From assembly GCF_029350975.1 (NCBI RefSeq), contig NZ_JARKMR010000003.1:291908-355907 (forward strand): a DNA stretch of 64,000 bases. Direction: 5' to 3'. This document shows, in pieces, positions 36,658 to 46,273 of the stretch. The position numbers were made by a program, and so were the translations under genes. Position 1 is the stretch's first letter, and each line of letters starts with the position of its first letter. The notes under the pieces were generated by a model. It was not told the origin of the DNA. It saw nothing but the letters and a program-made list of their open reading frames with translations, and searched no databases. The stretch comes from Maribacter zhoushanensis. Its GTDB lineage: Bacteria > Bacteroidota > Bacteroidia > Flavobacteriales > Flavobacteriaceae.

Positions 36658-37722
36658 CTATTTTAAATTTCGTCTTAGAAAGTCAATGAAATTTCCGTTC
36701 ATAATTTTCTCAATATCTAGTTTAGAGTATCCTCTATCTTCCAATAATCCGGTCATTTTTTGTAGATCTGCAATGGTATCTACATCGGCCGGACCTTGTT
36801 CCGTTCCAAAGCCGCCATCAAGATCAGAACCAATACCCACATGGTTGGCGTTACCCGCTAATTGACATATATGGTCTATGTTGTCTATGATTTGTTGTAG
36901 ACTTACGTTTGCAGATAGCGGGGTAGAAACACCTCTTTCCCAAGTGGGTGTCATCATCCAAGCATCTAGAACAACGCCTATAACACCTTGCCTAGCTATA
37001 ATTTCTTTCAATTGCTCATTAGTAAATTGTCTATGGTGATTTACTAAAGCTCTACAATTATTATGGCTTGCCCAAAGAGGACCGTCATAATTCACCATCG
37101 TCTCCCAAAAGCTTAAATCACAAAGATGAGTCACGTCAAGAATAAGTCCTAGTCGTTCTATTTCTTTTAGAAGTTCTCTTCCTTTGGTTCCAATACCGCC
37201 AACTGAATTTGTTCCGTGAGCATAAGTACCCGGACCATAATGTGCCGGACCTATAGCTCTAAGTCCAGAATCATATGCTTTCTGTAGGTATGAGATGTCA
37301 ACGATAGAATCTGCTCCTTCCAGGCTTAGTAAATAACCAATAGGCTTTTTTTCTTCGTCCGTTTTCCAAAGTGCTAGGTGGGCATCAAGTTGGGTTTTGT
37401 TGGTGATCTGAACCATTTCATCAGCCTCTTCCATACTTTTGTACCATGCAAGTTGTCCTTGTGTATGTGCCCATGCCTGTTGCGGCGATTTCCATCCCGG
37501 TAGGGAATTGTCTTTATGCACATATCTAGCAATTTGAGTTGCCATACAGAGTCCTACATTTCCTTTGCGCATGGCTTCTAAAGAAACGGTATTGTTACCA
37601 CGGCCAGGCTTGTCGGTTAAACCTTGTTCACTTTGTCTAATTTCTTCAATAGACCAGGTAAGGTCTCTATTCCAGTCCATCGCATTCATGGAAAGGTCTA
37701 AATGGGCATCAAATATAAACAT
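36658..37722 (-). CDS. Membrane dipeptidase (renal dipeptidase, M19 family)
   Basis: 354 aa from the ATG at 37722. I prefer it to an in-frame upstream start at 37764, which would overlap the preceding gene, because MFIFDAHLDL begins exactly at the family's first metal motif. Zinc ligands are visible: His7 and Asp9 in FDAHLDL, Glu in LLSLEGADS, His in ILDVTHLCD, His in ASHNNCRALV and Asp in GIGSDLDGGFG. M19 enzymes hydrolyse dipeptides, often with a D-residue at the C-terminal side. The start is 2 bp after the stop of the D-amino-acid enzyme gene, which fits release of D-amino acids for that enzyme. No signal peptide, so cytoplasmic. Confidence 0.92.
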   Translation of the reverse strand: MFIFDAHLDLSMNAMDWNRDLTWSIEEIRQSEQGLTDKPGRGNNTVSLEAMRKGNVGLCMATQIARYVHKDNSLPGWKSPQQAWAHTQGQLAWYKSMEEADEMVQITNKTQLDAHLALWKTDEEKKPIGYLLSLEGADSIVDISYLQKAYDSGLRAIGPAHYGPGTYAHGTNSVGGIGTKGRELLKEIERLGLILDVTHLCDLSFWETMVNYDGPLWASHNNCRALVNHHRQFTNEQLKEIIARQGVIGVVLDAWMMTPTWERGVSTPLSANVSLQQIIDNIDHICQLAGNANHVGIGSDLDGGFGTEQGPADVDTIADLQKMTGLLEDRGYSKLDIEKIMNGNFIDFLRRNLK

Positions 37723-37724
37723 GT

Positions 37725-38837
37725 TTAAATAGTAGATTTTTGAGTTCTGGCAGTTACCGGCCAATGATCAACAACGGTGTTGTTTTCTATCACGGTTAGT
37801 GTATCGTATTTCGCCACGGTTGGGCAAATATGCTTTGGTACGGCATAATGGACATCACCAACTTCAGGAATGGTAAGATCATCATACTCTACTACCAAAT
37901 GCTCTTCAGACTGACTTATTTGTTTGCTGTGTTTTAAGTCTAAAAACTCAATTCTAGGAAAAGGCATTTCTGGAGCAATAGATTTATGACCAAGATCAAA
38001 ACACAGAATGCCTGTTGTCGGTTTGCTTAATATTCGTGTGAATAATACAGCTGCAGGTAGAAATTTCATTTCAGGGAAAAGGTTTCCATATCCAGAATCC
38101 CAAAGCAGCGTAGTTCCAGGGCTAGCGTCTATATCTGTACGTTTACAATGAAATGGAAACGTTGGCGACCCACCAGCTACTATTTTTGGGCTAGGTATGT
38201 TTTTGTCTTCAATACTTTTCTTTAAGTTGATAACCGCTTCAAAAGCTGTATTGCAATTTTGCTCTCGTATTATGGGGTCTGAATTACGTAAATGACCATC
38301 GTAAACGTGAAGTCCTTCTGCAATTAAGTATTTAATTTCATGTAATTGATTATATAATTCTAAGGCGCTTTGATTGGGAGCAATTCCGGTACGGTTCATA
38401 CCATTATTAATATCTATCCAAATCGGAATTTTAATGTTGTTGGATGCAGCTATGTCACTAAGAATAGTAAGCGTTTTAGAATTATCTATAAGGGTTGAGA
38501 ACTTGGTATTCGGGTATTTTTTAATCAATTCAATAAAACGTTGTGCATTGGCACCAACAGGCTGCATGGCCAGTAATACGTCTTTCGCTTTGCAATCTCC
38601 AAGTAATTCTGCCTCGGCAATGGTAGCACATTTGAATTTATGAATTCCTGCTGCCATTTGCATCTTAATGATATTGGCGTTTTTGTATGTTTTAACATGC
38701 GGACGTAGTCTGTTTACGTCGCCGATCATAGAAATCATTAAATTAATATTGTGTTGAATTCTATCAGGATATACTAATAAAGAAGGGGAAATTACGCCAT
38801 CAGGATTGTGAATAGAATACCAATTTTCGTTTGCCAT
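37725..38837 (-). CDS. D-threonine aldolase / D-serine dehydratase family PLP enzyme
   Basis: 370 aa, fold type III (alanine-racemase-like barrel). The PLP Lys is Lys49 in RLRPHVKTYKNA. The C-terminal metal site reads PKHICPT (His336, Cys338), the HxC pair of the zinc-dependent D-serine dehydratase/D-threonine aldolase family. IWIDINNGMNRTGI and GGSPTFPFH are other family motifs. Members split D-threonine to glycine and acetaldehyde or deaminate D-serine to pyruvate; sequence alone does not separate these. It lies between ridA (6 bp) and the dipeptidase (2 bp). Confidence 0.9.
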   Translation of the reverse strand: MANENWYSIHNPDGVISPSLLVYPDRIQHNINLMISMIGDVNRLRPHVKTYKNANIIKMQMAAGIHKFKCATIAEAELLGDCKAKDVLLAMQPVGANAQRFIELIKKYPNTKFSTLIDNSKTLTILSDIAASNNIKIPIWIDINNGMNRTGIAPNQSALELYNQLHEIKYLIAEGLHVYDGHLRNSDPIIREQNCNTAFEAVINLKKSIEDKNIPSPKIVAGGSPTFPFHCKRTDIDASPGTTLLWDSGYGNLFPEMKFLPAAVLFTRILSKPTTGILCFDLGHKSIAPEMPFPRIEFLDLKHSKQISQSEEHLVVEYDDLTIPEVGDVHYAVPKHICPTVAKYDTLTVIENNTVVDHWPVTARTQKSTI

Positions 38838-38842
38838 AATTG

Positions 38843-39310
38843 TTAATGATGTAGTTCAAAATGAGCTTCGATCTCTACGGGAATTCCTCCTGGTAAAATC
38901 ATTCCTACGGCACTACGAACACCTACGCCGTTATCAGGTCCAAAAATATCAGCCATAAGTTCACTGAATCCATTAATGACCAAAGGCTGTTGACCAAAAT
39001 CTGGAGTAGAATTTACCATTCCCAATGTTTTTACGATTCTTTTGATTTTATCGATATCACCAAAATGGGTTTGTATGGTAGAAAACATAGTCAAGGCAAC
39101 TTGTCTTGCGGCAACTTTAGCCTCTTCCATTGTCATATCATGACCGGCTCTGCCTACAATCAACGACCCGTCATTTTGCATAGGTCCCTGACCGGAAATA
39201 TATAAAAAATGGTCAACGACTAAAACAGGCTTGTATAGCCCTGCGGGAGGTGGGGCAGGAGGTAAAATTAACCCTAGTTCCTTAATTCTTTCAGATGGCT
39301 TTTTTTGCAT
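38843..39310 (-). CDS. RidA-family enamine/imine deaminase
   Basis: 155 aa, a longer member of the YjgF/YER057c/UK114 family. YKPVLVVDHFLYISGQGPMQNDG gives the N-terminal beta strand and SGQ motif. The C-terminal part contains GVGVRSAVGMILPGGIPVEIEAHFELHH, where the active-site Arg (VRSAVG) and Glu (EIEAHF) are found. RidA clears reactive 2-aminoacrylate and related imines made by PLP-dependent dehydratases. Its position directly before a D-serine/D-threonine enzyme, with 5 bp between them, makes that role likely here. Confidence 0.92.
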   Translation of the reverse strand: MQKKPSERIKELGLILPPAPPPAGLYKPVLVVDHFLYISGQGPMQNDGSLIVGRAGHDMTMEEAKVAARQVALTMFSTIQTHFGDIDKIKRIVKTLGMVNSTPDFGQQPLVINGFSELMADIFGPDNGVGVRSAVGMILPGGIPVEIEAHFELHH

Positions 39311-39322
39311 TTTTATAATTTT

Positions 39323-40639
39323 TTAGATGAAGGCGTTAATAGCCAAAACACCGATTAAGCCCATAATACCAACAGTAGTTTCCATTACTGTCCAGCTTTT
39401 TAATGTGTCTTTAACCGATAGATTAAAGTACTCTTTAAATAACCAAAATCCGCTATCGTTTACATGAGATAGCATTAAACTCCCTGATCCAATTGCCAGT
39501 ACCATTAATTCTGGACTAGCACCCGTACCTTGAACAAGAGGCAGTACAATGCCAGCAGCTGTTAAACCTGCAACGGTTGCGGAACCAACACAAACGCGAA
39601 TTACTGTAGCGATCAGCCATGCTAAAATTAAAGGAGAAATAGAAGATTGCTCTAAAATACCACCAATATATTCACTGACCCCGCTATCAATAAGAACTTG
39701 TTTTAAGGCACCCGATCCAGCAATAATCAAGAGTACCATGGTAATACCGGTAATAGCGCTACCAACAGAATCCATAACCTCTTTCATACTTTTACCGCGA
39801 CCTAAGCCTAGCGTGTAAATAGCGACTAATACTGCTATGAGCATGGCAATAGCAGGGTTGCCCATAAAAACTAAAATTTTGGTAAGAAAAAAATCCGCAG
39901 GTAATAAGAGCTTGGCCAATGCCGAAATGGCAATAAGGATTACAGGTAAAAGTGCACTTATAATACTGTTTGCCATGCTGGGCATTTCCTCTTCTTTGAG
40001 AATTACAGGGTTTAGAAATTCTTTCAGGGGTGTAGCATTAATACCTTTTAGGGTTCTTGAAAGTAACGGTCCGGCAACGATAATTGCGGGTATGGCTACT
40101 ATGATGCCGTATAACAAAGTTTTACCGATATCTGCGTTGAACATGGTTGCAAGAGCAGTTGGTGCAGGGTGTGGAGGTAGATAACCGTGTGTTACCGATA
40201 AAGACGCTAGCATGGGTAAACCTACATATAAAAGAGGTAAACCGGTTGCAGCTGCAATAGTAAAAACCAGAGGAACTAAAATGACAAAACCTACGGAGTA
40301 AAACATAGGTATACCAACAATGAAGCCTGTTAGTACTACTGCCCATTGTATGTTCTTTTTTCCGAATTTCTCTACTAATTTAGTGGTAATACGCTGCGCC
40401 GCACCACTATCGGCTACCAATTTGCCCAGCATGGCACCAAGACCTAAAATAATAACAAGAAAACCTAGAATGTTACCGATACCTTTTTGAATGGAATCAA
40501 CAACGCTAATGGGTTCCATACCCTCAGCAATACCAACGAATAAAGAAACGATGATAAAAGTGATAAAGGCATTTAATTTGAATTTGGCAATAAGAATGAA
40601 TAGGAGAAGAATTCCTATAATAACAATGAGTAGTGGCAT
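39323..40639 (-). CDS. GntP-family permease (gluconate/D-serine type)
   Basis: 438 aa with about 12-14 membrane segments from the first residues (LLIVIIGILLLFILIAKF) to the end (TVGIMGLIGVLAINAFI). Family motifs include GIPMFYSVGFVILVPLVF, GLPMLASLSVTHGYLPPHP and HVNDSGFWLFKEYF. GntP proteins are proton symporters for gluconate, and DsdX of the family carries D-serine. As the first gene of an operon with RidA, a D-serine/D-threonine enzyme and a dipeptidase, a D-amino acid or similar hydroxy acid is the better guess for its substrate. No sugar-acid catabolic gene is nearby. The gap to ridA is 12 bp. Confidence 0.9.
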   Translation of the reverse strand: MPLLIVIIGILLLFILIAKFKLNAFITFIIVSLFVGIAEGMEPISVVDSIQKGIGNILGFLVIILGLGAMLGKLVADSGAAQRITTKLVEKFGKKNIQWAVVLTGFIVGIPMFYSVGFVILVPLVFTIAAATGLPLLYVGLPMLASLSVTHGYLPPHPAPTALATMFNADIGKTLLYGIIVAIPAIIVAGPLLSRTLKGINATPLKEFLNPVILKEEEMPSMANSIISALLPVILIAISALAKLLLPADFFLTKILVFMGNPAIAMLIAVLVAIYTLGLGRGKSMKEVMDSVGSAITGITMVLLIIAGSGALKQVLIDSGVSEYIGGILEQSSISPLILAWLIATVIRVCVGSATVAGLTAAGIVLPLVQGTGASPELMVLAIGSGSLMLSHVNDSGFWLFKEYFNLSVKDTLKSWTVMETTVGIMGLIGVLAINAFI

Positions 40640-40679
40640 ATTTAATAGAGTTGTTTAGTTGATTCTCTAAATATACCAT

Positions 40680-40719
40680 AAAAAAAAAGCTCATCATATT
40701 TTAACTAAATACGATGAGC
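40680..40719 (-). terminator. Rho-independent terminator of aqpZ
   Basis: Read on the minus strand, the stem GCTCATC (40719-40713) pairs with GATGAGC (40695-40689) around a 17-nt loop and is followed by a run of nine T (40688-40680). It starts 15 bp after the aqpZ stop codon and separates aqpZ from the gntP operon. Confidence 0.8.
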
Positions 40720-40734
40720 GTAATCTTTAAAGTT

Positions 40735-41430
40735 CTATAATTTATCTGTCATTTCTGGTGAAATAGCTTTGTAAACCAATCCTGCTATAATAGCCCCAAC
40801 TATAGGTGCCAGCCAGAATAACCAAAGCTGGTCTAAAGCCCAATCACCAACAAAAAGTGCTTGACTTGTACTACGAGCAGGGTTAACGGATGTATTTGTT
40901 ACGGGAATACTGATCAAGTGAATTAAGGTAAGACAAAGTCCAATTGCCAAACCTGCAAAACCTCTTGGAGCTTTTGTGTAGGTAGATCCCAGAATTACGA
41001 ATAAGAATATAAATGTCATTACTACCTCTATGATCAAAGCAGAAGTCATACCGTATCCTCCTGGTGAATGTTCACCATAACCGTTAGAGGCAAAACCGCC
41101 AAGAACGAAATCAGATTTACCCGAAGCAATAAGAAAAAGTATTGCTGCACCCGCAATACCGCCCATTACTTGGGCAACGATATAGGGGAAAACATCTTTG
41201 CCTTCAAAACGACCACCTATCCAAACACCTATAGTTACGGCCGGGTTTAAATGGCAACCAGAAATATGACCAATCGCATATGCCATGGTAACGACGGTTA
41301 AACCGAAAGCCAAAGAGACGCCAACGAAGCCAATACCCATTTCCGGAAATCCTGCGGCAAGTACGGCACTACCGCAACCACCTAATACCAGCCATAACGT
41401 ACCGATAAATTCTGCAATAAATTTTTTCAT
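40735..41430 (-). CDS. aqpZ: Aquaporin Z water channel
   Basis: 231 aa with six membrane segments and both half-helix motifs: NPA in [12 protein letters not shown] (about 60-71) and NPA in SVNPARS (about 183-189). The stretch [18 protein letters not shown] carries the His and Arg of the narrow water-selective filter, as in E. coli AqpZ, and lacks the glycerol-facilitator pattern. It moves water across the inner membrane. The gene has its own terminator (40680-40719), and about 200 bp of AT-rich DNA with no other recognisable signal lie upstream (41431-41632). Confidence 0.95.
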   Translation of the reverse strand: MKKFIAEFIGTLWLVLGGCGSAVLAAGFPEMGIGFVGVSLAFGLTVVTMAYAIGHISGCHLNPAVTIGVWIGGRFEGKDVFPYIVAQVMGGIAGAAILFLIASGKSDFVLGGFASNGYGEHSPGGYGMTSALIIEVVMTFIFLFVILGSTYTKAPRGFAGLAIGLCLTLIHLISIPVTNTSVNPARSTSQALFVGDWALDQLWLFWLAPIVGAIIAGLVYKAISPEMTDKL

Positions 41431-41632
41431 TTTTATAAGGTTTAATTGATTGTATTAGTTTAGAAACTAAAAATTTATATAAGTCACAATATTTTGGATA
41501 TATTTTTAAGAATTTTCATACAAAATACATATTGCACAAAAGTATTCTTATAAAAGAATCTAATTTAATATGATTATTTAAATATTTGATTTAGAAATGA
41601 TAAAGCAGATAAAGTACCGCATTATGGTATAC

Positions 41633-42526
41633 TTATTCTATATAATCTGCCAGTTTCTGAGGTCCTTCCAATAGAATACGAACAACGCGAAGAGTGCCAT
41701 CATCGGTGGTGTTTATTTGCCATTTGATCAGAGAAATATTGCCATTTTCTATTTCAATACCGGTAATACTTCTTGGGTGAACGCAGCTGCCATCATTAAA
41801 TAGGGGAATATCGCCAGGTTCAGGAAAGCGCGGTCTATGCGTATGGCCAACAACAGTAACTTTTGAGTTGTTCTTTAAAATCCACTTTTTTGTACGTCGT
41901 TCAACTTTTATAAGTTCGGTATAGTTTCTAGCGGGAGATGTAGGATCGGCTATACCCCAAACTTGAAGAGGTTTCCAAAGAATTCTCACTAAAAATCTAC
42001 CTACTCGCCAAAACCTGTAATTCCACCAATCTGCTTGGTGCCCGTGGGTAAGAAAAACTTCTTGCTGCGTTTCTTTGTGTTTAAGAATAAGCGCTTCATG
42101 ATATTTAATACCTTCAAAAAGAGATTTGTCTTTATCATCAATAGGCTCAAAGTAACTAGATAAATGCTTCTTTACATAAGCTTCATCTTTGTAGACCATA
42201 TCATGATTTCCCCAAATCATATGCAATCTTTGCTCTAAATGAAATTGCTTTAAAAGCTTGAATACATTTTTATGAGCCTCAAAAATAGACTCGAAATGAA
42301 TGTTCTCCCAAAGTTCATCGCCATCACCAAGTTCACAGTAGTCAAACCCTTGTGAGTGATAGAATTGTAAGGCGTGAAAATAGATGTTTCTGTTGTTAGC
42401 GAAATCATCGGCAAAACTGTTGTCTCCCCTATGGCAATCGCTAAAAAGTATGAATTTAGATGCGTCGTCAAACGGAATAACTTTGGCGTTTTTGTAAGCT
42501 CTATTAAGTCTACTATCCGATGACAT
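41633..42526 (-). CDS. Cytoplasmic metallophosphoesterase (calcineurin-like)
   Basis: 297 aa. The metal-binding blocks run in order: FILFSDCHRGD (DxH), ELGDGDELWE (GDxxE), MIWGNHD (GNHD), VFLTHGHQADWW (GHxx) and VTVVGHTHRPRF (GHTH). The layout resembles UDP-2,3-diacylglucosamine hydrolase (LpxH)-like enzymes, though the family includes several other phosphoesterases. No signal peptide. It is divergent from the GAF-domain gene with 111 bp between the starts. Reaction not assigned; an LpxH-like role in lipid A synthesis is only one option. Confidence 0.88.
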   Translation of the reverse strand: MSSDSRLNRAYKNAKVIPFDDASKFILFSDCHRGDNSFADDFANNRNIYFHALQFYHSQGFDYCELGDGDELWENIHFESIFEAHKNVFKLLKQFHLEQRLHMIWGNHDMVYKDEAYVKKHLSSYFEPIDDKDKSLFEGIKYHEALILKHKETQQEVFLTHGHQADWWNYRFWRVGRFLVRILWKPLQVWGIADPTSPARNYTELIKVERRTKKWILKNNSKVTVVGHTHRPRFPEPGDIPLFNDGSCVHPRSITGIEIENGNISLIKWQINTTDDGTLRVVRILLEGPQKLADYIE

Positions 42527-42637
42527 GGGTAAATTTTCGTTAAATATCCGAAAATCAAGTCAACCATAGGGCTTAGTGCGCTAAAAAAATATGGTATGTT
42601 TTGTAACTTTACCTCAAATTAGTAGACTAACTCAACC

Positions 42638-45010
42638 ATGGGAAAGCACGAAAGAAAGATAATGCCGGTAAAGCACCTCATTAGTTTTGAAAAACTTCTA
42701 CAGAAGTATGATGAACATTTAAAGGGTGATGATCCTTTTTTGGCGGCTACCGCTGAGCGTATTTTATCTATTGAGAAGGGTTTTCCTGAACTACGAGATG
42801 GTTTTTCAGATTTTACATTATTAGAGAAGAACAAAGATCTTATAAATAAAATTCTACAAGATACATTTACAGAAGCTTTAAGTGGTAATGAGATAAAGGT
42901 AGCAACCTTGCCTTATCAAGATATGATCATAAAGTCTTCTAATCGTTTTCAAAAAATAATTGAAGAGGCTGGTAAAGACTATGAGCCAGAGTTAAGAAAT
43001 GTAAGCGATGATATGGATTATATCATGAGCTGCGTAGTGGTCTTGAATTATTATTATGGTTATCATATAGATTTTAGCCGTCCCTATTTTTATGATATTC
43101 CAGATGCCAATGGGGTAATGCGTCATTACCGTATTTTGTACAATGCAGATTTTATTGATGTTATACCTACGGAGAGAGCAAAAGAAATTACGCAAAAAGA
43201 TGTAGATGAGCTTTTGGCTAGTCCAAACGACATTAAACTGTGGATGGAGAAAATACCGCCAGAAAGTTTTATATCTAAAGGTTTTGTAATTGCCAATCTG
43301 TTCGATGTTACCATGGAGCAAGCGATTTCAAATATTAAGACAAAATTAATTTCTAAGGATACCATACAGCCTACAAACTTCATGCATGATCTGCAGGAAA
43401 CTTTCAAGTCGTTCTTTAGATTGCCAAATATTAAAGTGGGTTTTGCTTCTTTTGATGCTAAAAAAGATGAATTTGAAGAGGTTGCAGGTATGGGGTTTGA
43501 TAGCTTTCTGCTAGGTGGGTTGCACCATATGGATTGTAAAAGTGCATTGTGTGCAGATTCTTATGATAAGCTCATAGATCACAATTCATACTTTACAATC
43601 ACAGATATGGACAGTAAGGTAGAGCAGTCAGGTAATATGAATCCTTATAAAGGGCTTAAAGAGCAAGGCATACAAAGTGCCATTTTTGCTCCTATAGCTT
43701 ATGAGAATAACCTTTTAGGGGTTTTAGAAATCGTTTCTAAAAAGAAGGGAGTGCTTAATGGAGTAAATGCCCAAAAGTTAGATGACGTATTACCGTTTAT
43801 AGTATCTGCCGTTGTACGTGCCAATGTTGAAGAGACCAATAGAATAGATGCTATAATTCAGAACGAGTGTACTTCTGTTCATTCATCGGTTTACTGGAAA
43901 TTTCAAGAAGAGGCAAAAAAGTTTATGATTGATGAGGCAGAGGGGAAATCTCCATCGTTTAAAGAAATTGTTTTTAAAGATGTGTATCCGTTATTCGGTC
44001 AAATTGACATAAAAGATTCTTCCCAAGCTAGAAATTTAGCCATTCAGCGCGATTTAATGATTCAGCTTTCTGAGATAGACAATGTGCTTAACATAGCACA
44101 AAAGAAGTGGAATTTGCCAATTTATGAAGAGCTGATCTTTAGGGTGAACAATCATTTAGAGAGTATAAAGGAAATGCTTTATACGAATAGTGAACAGGCT
44201 ATATTTGATTTTGTACATGAAGAAATATTCCCTGTTTTTGAGCATCTTAAAAAGTCTGACAAAGAAATAGAGAAGCATATATTAAAATATGAGTCTAAGA
44301 TAGATATGGGTACGGGCTCTTATTACGATCATAGAAAGAACTATGACGAGAGCGTAACATTAATCAATAAAAAGCTTTCTTCGGTAATTGATAAAAGACA
44401 AGAAAGTGCACAGGCAATGTTTCCTCACTTTTACGAGCGTTACAAAACAGACGGCGTAGAGCATAACATGTATATTGGTTCTTCAATTTCTGAAAACAAA
44501 GAATACAATTCACTATATCTTAATAATTTAAGGTTGTGGCAATTACAGGTAATGTGTGAAATGGAAAATGCACATTATGCTTTAAAGCCAAAATTACCGG
44601 TACCGTTAGATGCAGCCTCTTTAATATTGGTATATAACACATCGTTATCTATTCGATTTAGAATGGATGAAAAACAATTTGATGTAGATGGCACGTACAA
44701 TGCCCGTTATGAAGTTATTAAAAAAAGAATTGATAAATCTTATATAAAGGGCACCGATAAAAGGTTAACTCAGAAAGGTGTGCTGTCTATTGTGTATTCA
44801 CAAAAGAAAGATGAATTGGAGTATTTAAGATATATCAAGTTCTTAAGGTCTAAAGGTTGCTTTACCAACAAAATAGAAATTGTAGAGTTAGAGGGGTTAC
44901 AAGGTGTTTCTGGCTTAAAGGCTATACGTGCAGAGATTCTTTATAAAAGAGAGCAAGAACCTGAAAAGACATATACCTACCAGGATCTTATGGATGCCTT
45001 AAAAGAATAA
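42638..45010 (+). CDS. GAF-domain protein of unknown function
   Basis: 790 aa, cytoplasmic, no membrane segments. The central region about 250-405 (KVGFASFDAKKDEFEEVAG ... SAIFAPIAYENNLLGVLEIVSKKKGVL) has the strand order of a GAF sensor domain. The parts before (about 1-240) and after (about 410-790) are mostly helical and match nothing I recognise. No kinase, GGDEF, EAL or HTH output is visible, so the partner for any sensed signal is unknown. Another in-frame ATG lies at 42662. The 3' end overlaps by 12 bp the convergent HD/PycTM-like gene. Confidence 0.8.
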   Translation: MGKHERKIMPVKHLISFEKLLQKYDEHLKGDDPFLAATAERILSIEKGFPELRDGFSDFTLLEKNKDLINKILQDTFTEALSGNEIKVATLPYQDMIIKSSNRFQKIIEEAGKDYEPELRNVSDDMDYIMSCVVVLNYYYGYHIDFSRPYFYDIPDANGVMRHYRILYNADFIDVIPTERAKEITQKDVDELLASPNDIKLWMEKIPPESFISKGFVIANLFDVTMEQAISNIKTKLISKDTIQPTNFMHDLQETFKSFFRLPNIKVGFASFDAKKDEFEEVAGMGFDSFLLGGLHHMDCKSALCADSYDKLIDHNSYFTITDMDSKVEQSGNMNPYKGLKEQGIQSAIFAPIAYENNLLGVLEIVSKKKGVLNGVNAQKLDDVLPFIVSAVVRANVEETNRIDAIIQNECTSVHSSVYWKFQEEAKKFMIDEAEGKSPSFKEIVFKDVYPLFGQIDIKDSSQARNLAIQRDLMIQLSEIDNVLNIAQKKWNLPIYEELIFRVNNHLESIKEMLYTNSEQAIFDFVHEEIFPVFEHLKKSDKEIEKHILKYESKIDMGTGSYYDHRKNYDESVTLINKKLSSVIDKRQESAQAMFPHFYERYKTDGVEHNMYIGSSISENKEYNSLYLNNLRLWQLQVMCEMENAHYALKPKLPVPLDAASLILVYNTSLSIRFRMDEKQFDVDGTYNARYEVIKKRIDKSYIKGTDKRLTQKGVLSIVYSQKKDELEYLRYIKFLRSKGCFTNKIEIVELEGLQGVSGLKAIRAEILYKREQEPEKTYTYQDLMDALKE

Positions 45011-46216
45011 CACCTGGCTCAATAATTCTATTTTTCGGTCTGGACCAAAGAATTTAAACGAAACGGCAAATGCTATTACGGAAAGGATCATACCGATCAT
45101 GAAAATGGTATAGGTCCAACGCAGTAATGAATACTTTCTGTTCAGTACAATACCAAGAAAATAAAGATCTTTGGTTAAAGATGTATAGATGTAATCTTTG
45201 TCCTTTAGCATTTCTTGAATAGCCCATTCATACTCACTTAAAGCCATTTTGTGAAAGTTGCCAAAAAATAAGAGGTTTACATTTTTGTTGGCTACATCTT
45301 CTTTGGTAAACTCGCCACTGGTAACGTTAGGTCTGGTTGCCAATACTGCCAATACCATAGAAACTACGCTAAAGAATACGAAAATTACAGTTGGGTAAAT
45401 TAAATAATCGTTAGACGGGTTGTCTAATTTAGGGATAAGGTTAGATAGGGCTAATGATATGATAATGGCATTTACAGAAAGTAAAATGTTTGCTTTTGTG
45501 TCTGCAATATCACTTAGGGTTATATGGTTTTTAAGGGTAACTCGGTATAAGGTCTGTATACCACGATCCGGACTTTCGCTTTTGAACTGTGCTTTTAGTT
45601 TTTCTTTTTTAGCAAGTTTCTTTTCGGACTTTTTGTCTTTTATCAGCTTTCTTAAATTTTTGTCTTTTTTAGGTAGCCAATTCTCTTTAGCATAATCTGT
45701 ATAATACTGGTGGTCTGTTCTAAAAACTTGAATATTCAGTTCTAACCAATCTTTTTGGTTGTAGTTTTTTAAACCGAGCAGTTTAAGTTCTTCACGTAAA
45801 AGATCGGAGGTTTCAAGATAGCTGCTTTGTGCAAAATGAGAAGAATCTGCATCGCGTATAATCTCGTCCATTAAATTGGTTGGCTGTGCATTCCATTTGG
45901 TGGCTAGTATGCAAGATTTCACCTTCTTTATTTTTTCTTTGTCATAACCTTCTTTTGTCAAAAAATTCTCTGAAATGTCACAGCTACTTTCTTCGTGATT
46001 GGCGGTGCCCTTTGTGTAGCCGGTATCATGTAACCAGGCAACTAATACAAGAAGTTCCTTATCCTGATCGGATAGAGAACATGATTCCAGTAATTGTTTA
46101 GTACTTTTAACGACTCTTTGGGTATGTCTTAGATTATGGTATAAAAACTTCTTATCCAGATGATTGGTAAGTAAGTCAGTTACAAACTGTTGTGTATTAT
46201 CTAAGATTTTTGACAT
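44999..46216 (-). CDS. HD-domain phosphohydrolase fused to a PycTM-like membrane module
   Basis: 405 aa. The N-terminal half (about 15-180) is an HD domain with all five metal/catalytic positions: His27 or His31 in YHNLRHTQRV, His63-Asp64 in WLHDTGY, His74 in NHEES and Asp122 in IIRDADSS. A Lys-rich linker (about 183-212) follows. The C-terminal half has DTKANILLSVNAIIISLAL (about 239-257), a second membrane segment (about 273-294), VLATRPNV and a third (about 367-390). This matches the DUF5706/PycTM family, whose stand-alone members are effectors of the Pycsar antiphage system. No nucleotide cyclase is adjacent. A role in nucleotide-linked stress signalling is inference. Confidence 0.8.
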   Translation of the reverse strand: MSKILDNTQQFVTDLLTNHLDKKFLYHNLRHTQRVVKSTKQLLESCSLSDQDKELLVLVAWLHDTGYTKGTANHEESSCDISENFLTKEGYDKEKIKKVKSCILATKWNAQPTNLMDEIIRDADSSHFAQSSYLETSDLLREELKLLGLKNYNQKDWLELNIQVFRTDHQYYTDYAKENWLPKKDKNLRKLIKDKKSEKKLAKKEKLKAQFKSESPDRGIQTLYRVTLKNHITLSDIADTKANILLSVNAIIISLALSNLIPKLDNPSNDYLIYPTVIFVFFSVVSMVLAVLATRPNVTSGEFTKEDVANKNVNLLFFGNFHKMALSEYEWAIQEMLKDKDYIYTSLTKDLYFLGIVLNRKYSLLRWTYTIFMIGMILSVIAFAVSFKFFGPDRKIELLSQVLFF

Positions 46217-46273
46217 GGAAAAATTGGTTTCAAATACCCAAATTACAAAATTTTAAAGATGGGCAACGTTACT

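Noticed and set aside
44999-46216. A complete Pycsar antiphage system
   Set aside because: Only a PycTM-like module is visible, fused to an HD domain. No pyrimidine cyclase is in the neighbourhood, so a defence label is not justified.
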